This document shows, piece by piece, positions 1 to 8,417 of a DNA stretch of 64,000 nt. This DNA comes from Lepidurus packardi (lineage: Eukaryota > Arthropoda > Branchiopoda > Notostraca > Triopsidae), in assembly GCA_023053545.1 (NCBI GenBank), contig JAKZAN010000005.1, positions 4,402,001 to 4,466,000 on the forward strand, in the 5' to 3' direction. The notes under the pieces were generated by a model, which saw only the letters and a list, made by a program, of their open reading frames with translations, searched no databases and was not told where the DNA came from. Position 1 is the first letter of the stretch. Every line of letters starts with the position of its first letter. Position numbers and translations under genes: made by a program.

Positions 1-694
1 TATAGGTTACTTGAATGGGTCTTAATTGCTTTCTAACGGGACATGAGAAGAACACTTCCCCACCGCCCTTTGGTGCGGCTCCGCGTTTATTGATTTTGAA
101 CTCCAGACCATCATCAACGATCAAAAAGCGTTTCAACAAAGACATCCCACTCGCTTTCATGGTATCAACAGAGGGATCAACCTTTGAGTAAATGACAAAT
201 AGCAAGGAAGGATTAGGAAAGCGTAAAACAAATGGTTGTTTGACACTTACATTGTCGTTGGAAATGCCACGAAGGGTAATTCTAAGCGGTTTCTTGCAAA
301 ATGGTCCCAACGCAAATAATGGCTCTAGGTAATAACCGATACTTCTCTGTAAAGAGCAGTCATGCTCAAGATTGCCTCCAATCAACAAACCAGGTTGAAA
401 AAACAAGGCTGTACCAGTTTCGCTAACTTCAACCGTGGAACCGTTGGTTAGTTTATCAAATAGACGTAGTAAACTAGCCTCGTGTTCTAAAACAGATTTA
501 ATTGCCATACATAAAAGGGTTAAATAAATCAAAATGTTTCACATGGTACCTTTTAGTCCAGGGTCACCTTCTTTAGACCTAATCTTTGTGATCTTAACGG
601 GTCTTCCACTAAGGACGGAAAGAACTAGACGTTGTCTAATGAAGTTACTACCTTCATAGGTTAGTAATAATGTGTTTCCACCACTTTTTGACAT
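1..694 (-). CDS. RCL1: RNA 3'-terminal phosphate cyclase-like protein RCL1 (5' part; runs off the left edge)
   Basis: RCL1 is the nucleolar cyclase-fold protein needed for 18S rRNA maturation. Three exons are visible: 694-550, 486-251 and 181 to the edge, with phases that join cleanly. Exon 1 starts at an ATG (694) and reads MSKSGGNTLL, then NFIRQRLVLSVLSGRPVKI, close to the N-terminus of animal RCL1. Exon 2 has ASLLRLFDKLTNGS, QPGLLIGGNLEHDC and GYYLEPLFALGPF. Exon 3 has VDPSVDTMKASG, GGGEVFFSCPVRKQLRPIQ. The C-terminal half lies outside the window. The second intron (182-250) is 69 nt, a multiple of three, and has no stop in the reading frame; family comparison shows it is an intron because VDPSVD normally follows directly after the Asn-Asp pair. 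Identity is strong; only the right half of the protein is inferred. Confidence 0.93.
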
Positions 695-1375
695 TCTGAT
701 GCGCTATAAAATTTCAGGAATCTGTGTTGTGTGTGTTGATTAACCACGTGTGGTTTCGAGGTGTAAGTAAAATGCGAAACTCGAACCGGGAAATTAATTA
801 TTGATTTGGTTTTTAATTACGACTTTCTAACTACGTTTTTTATTACGGTTTTTAAATACGACTTTTAATTTTACTTTTATTTAAAACTTTAATTTTTTTT
901 AGATTTAATTGTGTCATAAGAAGACTATTAAAACTCAAACCAGACAAATAATAGTTGTTTGGTTTGGTTTTTATTACAACACAACTACAATCAAGCTAGT
1001 CTACGGTAAAGAATCTGAAGGCCTTGAAGCTCGTAATAGCCGTTTCGCACTTTCTGTTTAAATTTACCAGCTCAACAATATTTAGTAAAATGCGAAATGG
1101 ATGTGAAACGGTAAAAAGCGAAATTGACATTTTACTAGTCCGTGTTTCAGAATTCGTCTTTTATCAACACCCCTGATTCCATCGAATGAGGTTACTGCTG
1201 TCCCACTAGATGGCAATAACTAAATGTTGCATCCCACTAGATTTCCCCCTTTTCAATCTTTACGAGATTCAGAACTAAATAAATGTAGTAATGCAATAAA
1301 CAGATTTCCACACAATTTTTCGCTATCTTTACTCAGCCTATAGTTACAAATCCTATATAATATGCACATTTGAAC
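695..1375. other. AT-rich spacer between RCL1 and NDUFA5
   Basis: This stretch lies upstream of RCL1 and downstream of NDUFA5, both on the minus strand. It contains A/T-rich tracts and no open frame with recognisable coding content. The part near 695-780 should hold the RCL1 promoter and 5' UTR, but I see no clear core element. Confidence 0.6.
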
Positions 1376-1844
1376 TTAGACAGGCCATTTCCATTGGTTC
1401 GCGGGAGCTTGCTTCATAAGAGGTTCCCACGGCTTCCAAACAAGCATTTTTCTGGCCAAAATGAGCTCATTCTCAGCTTGGACGATGAGTTCCTCGACCT
1501 GTCCAGATTTAATCTGTGCCTCCAATTTCGCCACGTTAGGTTCCTAACCGCAAAATATTCAGCTACACAAAATCAAGGTTATGGAATATTGGGTCTGTAT
1601 ACCTCCTTGATTGCAACAGATCTTTCGTTCACGATTTGCTCGGTATAGCGGCGATACGCTGCATCTGAGGGCATCTTCTGTAAAGTACGCAGGATTTTGC
1701 CATAAAGCACACCAAGGGTATGATGAGGGTTCTTGGCCACGGCTAGCCCCGTTAATCCCGTAGTCTAAAGCAAACAATAGGAAAGTTAGGTTACTAAATT
1801 GGCAACTGAGTTAACTGTACCTTTTTCAAAGCGCCTGATGCCAT
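1376..1844 (-). CDS. NDUFA5: NADH dehydrogenase (ubiquinone) 1 alpha subcomplex subunit 5 (complex I B13)
   Basis: This is an accessory subunit of mitochondrial complex I that sits on the matrix arm. Three exons join in frame: 1844-1821, 1764-1603 and 1543-1376, giving 117 residues, against about 116 in vertebrates. The N-terminus reads [17 protein letters not shown], then the [13 protein letters not shown] helix and [14 protein letters not shown], which is the family hallmark. The last exon carries [27 protein letters not shown] and ends NQWKWPV, matching the conserved end of the family. The exons are small, so no single long open frame shows the gene. It is divergent with the GT92-like gene starting at 2042; the ATGs are about 200 bp apart, so they probably share a promoter. 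Confidence 0.95.
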
Positions 1845-2041
1845 TTGAGCACAATTTCCTTGAAAAGCACGTACAGGAAGTAAAGAAAGTAAACGAAAAC
1901 AATTTAGTGAGACCGTAACCATGGAAACAGCAAGAAACTGTAAAATAACGCCTTCTCTCGGAGCTACGAACGTGCAAAAGGAAAAGGCGGAGTTATCAGA
2001 AAAGAAGACAAGGTGAACAACAAGCTTCAGACACAACAAGA
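1845..2041. promoter_or_regulatory. Divergent promoter region between NDUFA5 and the GT92-like gene
   Basis: The start codons of NDUFA5 (minus) and the GT92-like gene (plus) are only 197 bp apart, so both 5' UTRs and both promoters must lie here unless an upstream non-coding exon exists elsewhere. No TATA box is obvious. The call rests on gene arrangement, not on a recognised site. Confidence 0.5.
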
Positions 2042-3175
2042 ATGCGGCGTTACCAACAGTTAAGTTTAGCTGTTTTAGCGATCTTGTCGCTTGTGGCCTT
2101 TGTTATTTACAAACACAAGTATGATCATTTGTATAGTGTATTGGAAGTTTTGGACATGTTTGGCTCCCCATCGTCCGTTGAGACCATTGCCACGCCTCCT
2201 TTGACGCGCCCCTTTGAAGTATGGGAGAACCATCAAGGACAGTTGCAATATTATGGTGCATACGGCGACGAGGAAAACTTCTCTGTCCATACATTAGCTA
2301 TAGTCAAAGACGCGCAAATCCTGACTGATCTAAAATGTCTTGGAAATATAGGCACAGTCAATAAAACAGGCAAACTGACATGGAAGAAGCTTGCCACTTC
2401 TACCGTGGTCTCTCTGCAATGCCAGTTGGACGACAAGTACGAAATTCTTCGCTATTCTGATACGGCTAACTCATTCTCGCAAGTGATCCAGTGGCGAAAA
2501 GCCCAAACGCATTTACCTTTTGCTGCTGGAATCTGCACGTTGTTGCCTTCATCACTAGTACAAGCCGAAGATATCATCGATTTCATCTTATTTCATCACG
2601 CAATCGGTGTTCGCAAATTCGTCCTGTACCAACGTGGACTTAATCCCGAGATTGCCAAAACACTCGAGGACTTAGCGAAGGAAGAAGAAATTAAAATTTT
2701 CTTGCCTACGTGGAACATTGAAGCCGAAGGTGACCTTATTATTCACGATTGCGGACTTCGAGCTGTTTCGTCGAAAAATTTGTATCTTCCCTGGTCGAAC
2801 TACCTGCTTCCAGATTTCAAGAATGAAGACATTCCTACTTTTTTTGAAAAATTAGGCAAAAGCTCTATGAAAAAGGTGGCACTGCGCAGCACTGCAGTTT
2901 GTTGTAATTCTTCTAAACGTCTTTTGAGAATACTCCAGGCGTCACAAGCTGTGAATCAAGATTTACCGACGGTTTCAGTATTTTCCATGTCGAACACTTT
3001 TTCGCACAACATTTCCGTTGCTGTTGAGTTAATTCCTTCCTCCAAAGCGCACGTATACAAATGTGTAAGTTGTCAGTCAAGCGAATCCAGCAAATCTAGG
3101 AAACCCCTGGAACGCGTGAGGTCAATGTTGGTAGAATCCTCCAGTTATTTTAAAAGACATGAAAAATTGACTTAA
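2042..3175 (+). CDS. GT92/DUF23-like type II membrane protein, possibly inactive glycosyltransferase
   Basis: A single uninterrupted frame of 377 residues. Residues about 7-24 form one hydrophobic segment after a short Arg-containing cytoplasmic tail, so it should be a type II Golgi/ER membrane protein. Mid-protein, the pattern ICTLLPSSLVQAEDIIDFI, then FHHAIGVRKFVLYQRG and FLPTWNIE, follows the GT92 (DUF23) layout, in which a defence-like 'EFIEFHLLLGVxHFxFY' block precedes 'VxxLPW'. In active members an Asp-x-Asp-Glu-Phe block follows after a Cys-containing helix. Here the equivalent stretch reads LYLPWSNYLLPDF, so the metal-binding acids seem absent. The gene has no introns, unlike nearly all neighbours. 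Family membership is likely; loss of activity is an inference. Confidence 0.7.
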   Translation: MRRYQQLSLAVLAILSLVAFVIYKHKYDHLYSVLEVLDMFGSPSSVETIATPPLTRPFEVWENHQGQLQYYGAYGDEENFSVHTLAIVKDAQILTDLKCLGNIGTVNKTGKLTWKKLATSTVVSLQCQLDDKYEILRYSDTANSFSQVIQWRKAQTHLPFAAGICTLLPSSLVQAEDIIDFILFHHAIGVRKFVLYQRGLNPEIAKTLEDLAKEEEIKIFLPTWNIEAEGDLIIHDCGLRAVSSKNLYLPWSNYLLPDFKNEDIPTFFEKLGKSSMKKVALRSTAVCCNSSKRLLRILQASQAVNQDLPTVSVFSMSNTFSHNISVAVELIPSSKAHVYKCVSCQSSESSKSRKPLERVRSMLVESSSYFKRHEKLT

Positions 3176-3228
3176 TCTACTCGTTTTTGTCCATGCCCTG
3201 CATTGTGAATGTAAATACAAGGGTTTCT

Positions 3229-3234
3229 TTTATT
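3229..3234 (-). terminator. Probable polyadenylation signal (AATAAA on the minus strand) for p47
   Basis: TTTATT on the plus strand reads AATAAA on the minus strand, about 100 nt after the p47 stop at 3332. If used, the p47 and GT92-like transcripts overlap tail-to-tail. Confidence 0.5.
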
Positions 3235-3286
3235 CCTCACGAAACGTTGTAACGATTATAAGCCGATCAAATGAGTTTTTTTTTAT

Positions 3287-3292
3287 AATAAA
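3287..3292 (+). terminator. Polyadenylation signal AATAAA for the GT92-like gene
   Basis: A canonical AATAAA lies 112 nt after the plus-strand stop codon at 3175 and is the first one downstream. It falls inside the expected 3' UTR of the convergent p47 gene. Confidence 0.6.
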
Positions 3293-3331
3293 AATGTGCT
3301 GGTCTCATTCACTTGTCCACGCCAAAGGAAT

Positions 3332-4820
3332 TCATACCCTATGACGCATAAGGACAGTGGCGTTCTTGAGACCAGCTTCCTCTAGAGTCTGGTTATCTTG
3401 GGTTAATTCCTTCGTGGGGAAAGAAGATAGAATCATATAGGGTAGCGAAGTCAAGTCTGGTCTCGCTCTACAAAGACAAAATGGGTAAATTATACTACAA
3501 GAAAGCTATTGGGAAGGTTACCCAGCGATGAAACTTCTCAGGTCAGCTAAGGTGTGTGACAGGTTCATCTTGGCTACTAAACGAGAACCATCCGTTAACC
3601 GAACTTGGATCTGAGTGGTAGGTTTAGTCTCATCCAAAGAAATTTGGTCTCGTGCTGTCGCTTCGGTGCCAGTTGCAGCTTTTGGATTCGCTCCTAAGGC
3701 GCTGCTAGCAGACGTAGAAGGAGCTCCGACGAAATTTGGAGCCGGGCTAGATTAGATAAAAGTTACGACAAAAATTGTTTGCTAACTGATTTAGGGCAAT
3801 ACTAATCGATTTACCTGCCTAGAGTGTGACCTGCTCCACGGAAAGCTTGAAAATTGGTTTTGGGGGCCAAAAAGTCGTCATGACGATGATCTTCTAAGTT
3901 AATATGTACTTCTTGGCCACGAGCAGCTTTTATCAGCTCCAAGGGCACCTCACTGCAAACGAAGTTCTTTGTTACTCAGGAAAGAAAAGAAAACGATAAC
4001 GTACCCTCTTTTGATTGAAGCAATGAACTGAAGGTTGCCTTGGTCATTGTAATCACGTAAAGGACCTTGATCTACTGTAAAGCCCGTTTTCCATAAGCGC
4101 AAAATCACCTCTTGTGGTTTGGCAGCCGGTTTCTTCCCAGGAACAACTAAATGTATTCCCTATTAGTAAAGGAAGTAGTAGGGTTGAAAAAGACTACCTT
4201 TTGTGTCCTCGGGAGTTTGACCCAATCGGTGACCTGTGCCAGAGAATACTTTCAACCCTTTAGACGATGATGCCGTGGGTTCTACAACAACAGCGCCATG
4301 TTCTTTAGCAGACCTGAAAACGTCCTTAACGATATCTTCGGAATTCTTGTCTTTCGCTTTCCTAGGTGGGCCGAGTACTTGCTGACCACTACGCTCAGAC
4401 CCGCCGACATAGAATGCTTGGCCTTCTTCATCTGAATCCTCTTCGCTGGAGTCGGATATTTCAATCGGCTGAGACCTACAAAAATAATTTCAACTACTAT
4501 TCTTTCGGTTTTACATGCATGACTAAGAAACCTGGATGTTCGACTCCTGGTGGCTGGGCCAGTTCGCTCTGGAATAACTTCATCAGAGTGGTTGCCGTCA
4601 TCCTCGAGCATTGCCACATCAGCTTCTGCAGCTCCATCAGATTCATAGAAACTTCCTAAAGCGACCTAAAAGAAGAACACCTTGACTCACTGTACCTAAC
4701 GCTGAAACCAAATACTTCAAGTCTCCAATTTGCTGCTTCCAGATAAAATTTGGCTCTTTCTTCTTCGGTACCAGTGACATCCTGAAATTGGGTAACAAGG
4801 GCAGCATGATCTTGTGACAT
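3332..4820 (-). CDS. NSFL1C: p97 cofactor p47 (NSFL1C), UBA-SEP-UBX protein
   Basis: p47 is an adaptor of the AAA ATPase p97/VCP in Golgi and ER membrane fusion and in ubiquitin-dependent work. Exon 1 (4820-4716) encodes MSQDHAALVTQFQDVTG, EEERAKFYLEAANWRLE and joins in frame to VALGSFYESDGAA, which together make the UBA-like N-terminal domain. The next exons contain an acidic linker (SDSSEEDSDEEGQ), then FYVGGSERSGQQVLGPPRK and DIVKDVFRSAKEHGAVVVE, a block typical of p47. Further exons around 3830-4060 carry the SEP domain (LRDYNDQGNLQFIASI in reverse reading). The last exons carry the UBX fold, including SFPTKELTQDNQTLEEAGL, ending KNATVLMRHRV. Several introns are 50-60 nt. It converges on the GT92-like gene with 156 bp between stop codons. 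Confidence 0.93.
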
Positions 4821-5289
4821 CTTCAAGGTTATGTTATATCCTTTAATATGATAAACAGGTAATAAAAAGATCAAAAACAGAAAACTAACTATACACTACG
4901 ATACCTTACAACAAGCACAAAATATGTCTTCTACAACTTGTCCGAATCATTCACAATAAATACGTAAACAAAATGTTTCAACTCACAGACGCTACAACTT
5001 GTCATGTCGTATGAAGCGCAGCGCTAACTTTAAACATTATTTCAAGTTACGAGAGAAAACATTGTGTATTTAGGTGTCATAAAAATAGATATTAAAAATT
5101 GCGAGTGCAAAGCATGTGGCGTAAGAATAATCTTTATTTATATTTGTAAAGTAAAAATCTCGGTAGTGTTGGGAGTCGCTCCCCGTGTCACTGGAGTAAT
5201 AGCTTTTTCTATGCCGAACTGCAAATTTATTCTACAAAAATAAATAAAAAAATTTGTTAATGCCGAAGCCTCCGTTTTCATTTGTATCC

Positions 5290-6120
5290 TTACCCATTAC
5301 ATTCTTCTGGTATTCTCGTCATATAACTACTCACGTCTAAATCTTTAACGAGGGTAAAATTGGGTTTGATATCAGAAGGCGTGAAATCGTGAACTTGGTC
5401 CCACATATTCAACATACCCTCAAGTTCACAGCGAATAAGGTAATCTGAAAAAAAGCTTGAAAAGGTTGTTCGATAAAAAATGACCCCAAAACTACCTTTG
5501 AAATTGATATAAGATAATTTCAAGGGTGCGACCCGTAGTTCGATCGATGCTTCAATGCAAGGTTGTGTAGGACAATACAAAACTAAATCCAATTTCCGGC
5601 AATCTCTCGTTCGTAGTTGTCCGCACGCAGCAAATATGGTACAGTCGGTACAATTTCTCAAAAATAAACTGGAACGAATACAATAGTGAGTCAGTTTTGC
5701 GATAAGATTTCACGTTTATCACGTTTGATTACCTGGCTTTTACAGGTCCAACAATGATAAGGCAATTGCGGCATTCGTCCACCATCACAGAATTGACTAC
5801 ATCCAGAAGTAAAATGGAGCTGCCTTCACAATTTGCAACTTGGAATTGTTGCCCGTTGATGGTCCCAGGCCCACGATAATAACAACCTTGCATCATCCCG
5901 TCCAGAGAGTAATCTACTTTCATATCTTCTGTTTTCCGTTGATCCCTATAAGTAACGATTATACATAGAAATATAAACTTTTTTCGTGCTTGCACATTTA
6001 TTAACTTCACCATGAATAAGCTTTCTTGACTTGAGTTGGCAGCTGATCTTGTCCCAAAGATGTTTCTTTGCTGTTAAGGCCCCATAACGCTTGCCACAAC
6101 CTGGAGAAGAGATTTCCCAT
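5290..6120 (-). CDS. RP2: RP2 homologue, ARL3 GTPase-activating protein (TBCC domain)
   Basis: RP2 stimulates GTP hydrolysis by ARL3 and so controls release of lipidated ciliary cargo. Exons 6120-6011, 5945-5733, 5668-5496 and 5444-5290 join in perfect phase to give 216 residues. The protein starts MGNLFSRLWQ, with Gly2 fit for N-myristoylation. YSWDQRKTED then matches the conserved start of the RP2 core. The beta-helix follows: GTINGQQFQVANCEGS, DECRNCLIIVGPVKA, NCTDCTIFAACGQLRTRDCRKLD and HDFTPSDIKPNFTLV. The arginine in QLRTRDC corresponds to the catalytic arginine region of the family. Two oddities: residue 3 is Asn, not the palmitoylated Cys of vertebrate RP2, and the protein stops soon after the TBCC domain, without the C-terminal nucleotide-diphosphate-kinase-like domain of vertebrate RP2 (about 350 residues). 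Confidence 0.95.
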
Positions 6121-6368
6121 GTTCACAACTCACCAAATTCTCTCCTCGATTGCCCGTTTTCTCATGTAAAGACAAGTCTCCTGTTTTTCTAACAAAATAA
6201 TCCCGTTAAGTCGGCTGGCACATGTTGTGCCAAACGTTGCTAGCGCAACCATAATACTCATGCGCCGTCTTGCTTACTCACGTAACAATTAATCCAAGTT
6301 TTATTACAGAAATTGAAACGCATAAAGGGAACATAAATGGACTCGAATATAGATATAAACTCCTTAAA

Positions 6369-7981
6369 TCAATACGCCATGTAAGGCTTGTCAGAATTGA
6401 CTGATGAATTGCCATTAAGGTAATCCATTCGTGGTGCATAATAAAAGCCATCCTGGACAACAGGACTGCTCACGCGTGATGCGGTAGGATTGCTCGCAAA
6501 AGTATTTCTTCGCTGGAAACCAGACATCAATGGAACCGGCCCTTGTATCGACAATGGCTGCGCAGGTGCAGCTATCGGATTGTTATAATGGCGCACACTA
6601 CGGTTAACAGCTTGTATACGCGGCAGCATTGCCGCAATCGGGTTAAAAAGCAGCGTAGATCTTGCCGCGTCAAGTTGCTGCTGTACATGAGCTTCTACGA
6701 CGCGTCTTTCTTCGAAGAAATGCAAATAGACCACCTGTAAACGTAGACTGCTTAAAGAAAAGATTTCATATTCACGGATGGAAAATACTCACCATAAACC
6801 AGCTTATTAATACTCCGATAATGAGACCCCAAATAACTGCATCTAAATGACACAGGTTGGTAGAATAGTCGCCAAACGAGGGTACCAACGTCAGAGCCAC
6901 CAAACCCACGTTGAAAAGAGGTTTGATTGTGAAAAGGGCTCCTATTTCCAGCGAGCTTTTTAGATAGCTATTTAGAAGAGACATAAGAAGGAAATTTGAT
7001 TCCAGAATGAGAAGTTCGTGACCGAGCATTCGTGTACCTTGCAAGGAACAGAAAGCAATAAGCTCCCAAAGCACTTTTATTATTTGGAAAGCTACGTCCG
7101 GCTATTCGCATCTCGTCCTCATTTCCAGTACCTACGTCAATCATAAAACAATAAAAACCCAAGTCAAACTTCGAGGTCATCCTTACCTCCAAAAGAACTG
7201 CAGTCATCATACGTGATGTATCCTGCTTTTCCCTGAATTAACGGATTCACACAATTCGTGAACTGAGCTCCTGTACACAAATACACGAACGAAGGGCTTG
7301 GTCTGCCAACCATATGTTGTATACCGTCCACAAGGGCAGAAGTTAGACACAACCCCATAAAGTAACAACCTAATCGCTACTAAGTCAAGTACGTAGTTTA
7401 TGTATAAGTTTATCCTTACCGGAAAAGCGTACAACCCTTCTAAATGACTCATTAATACCCAGCCCACACACAACCAGAGTCATCGACGGTTTGTTCGATA
7501 TGGCCCAGGTATATCCTTCTTTCACACAGACCTACTCGTCGAAAAATATAAAATGAATACAAAAAAATAAATATTGAGAACTTTGATTGAAGTTATTGCG
7601 CACCACACCGAGAGGAAGAAAGACCATAATGAAGTAAAAGGTGCTATCTGGTATAATGAATTTCGGATACGGTTCGTTCCCGCGAGAGTATTTAAAGTTA
7701 TAGTCCGGGTCAGCGCAAAATACTGGTTGACGCCAAGGTATTAACAAATCCGTAAGCCTAAGATGAAAATGACAATGGAATTTTTAACAAAAGCAACGCT
7801 TAAAATTTGTTACATTAACTCACCTTAAGTAGTAAGCCAGGGCTGCTGAAGCTCCCACCCATGTAACCTCGGAAAGAAAATAAGCCCAAAACAAAAAACC
7901 AGCTTCTTTTCTTGGTCCACGTTCACGGAGAGTATCCGGCGTATCCCGCTTGGTACTAGCAGCTAGTGGCGTGGCCGCCAT
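6369..7981 (-). CDS. Phospholipid phosphatase-related (PLPPR-like) multipass membrane protein, catalytic motifs degenerate
   Basis: Several exons join into a PAP2-fold membrane protein. Exon 1 starts MAATPLAAST and holds a first membrane segment (AGFLFWAYFLSEVTWVGA). It is followed by a luminal-type loop with Cys, ending in STFYFIMVFLPLGV, then GYFMGLCLTSALVDGIQHMVGRPSPSF, RSFPNNKSALGAYCFLFLA and LFNVGLVALTLVPSFGDY with IWGLIIGVLISWFM. These correspond in order to motifs C1, C2 and C3 of lipid phosphate phosphatases. C1 lacks the Lys and one Arg (QHMVGRPSP), C2 has PNNK where active enzymes have SGH, and C3 lacks the SR...H arrangement. PLPPR proteins are similarly non-catalytic. The C-terminal tail (about 120 residues) is polar with Pro/Asn-rich sequence and no recognised domain. 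Confidence 0.8.
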
Positions 7982-8417
7982 TTTTTCTCCCAAGATTCTC
8001 ACAAAATCTCTCAAAGTTAGAAATGGACGAACCCGCGCTGGCCAAGTCAATATAACTCTCTTAGAATATTTGTGACACCTGGAGTGCTTGTGTGCAAGAT
8101 TTTGACTATTCTGTCATACCTGAAATTTCAGGGTCTAAAAAATATCATTAAAGAATCTTATCGAAAGTGGCTTAAAAACGCCGATAAGGAAATCCTTCGA
8201 TAAACGCTCCACTTGGACGACTCTTATCAATTCTCGCTACTCACCATCCGTATAAGTCAATACCTGAACACTATCTTTCTAGATTAGTACAAAAAAGGCT
8301 TATTTGCAATTATAAAAGTGTTTATTGGAAGTCATTAAGAAACAATGCCACAATTAATTATCAATGAACACACAACACAACGAAATAAGAAACGTACGCA
8401 AAAGGAAGTTTACAACG

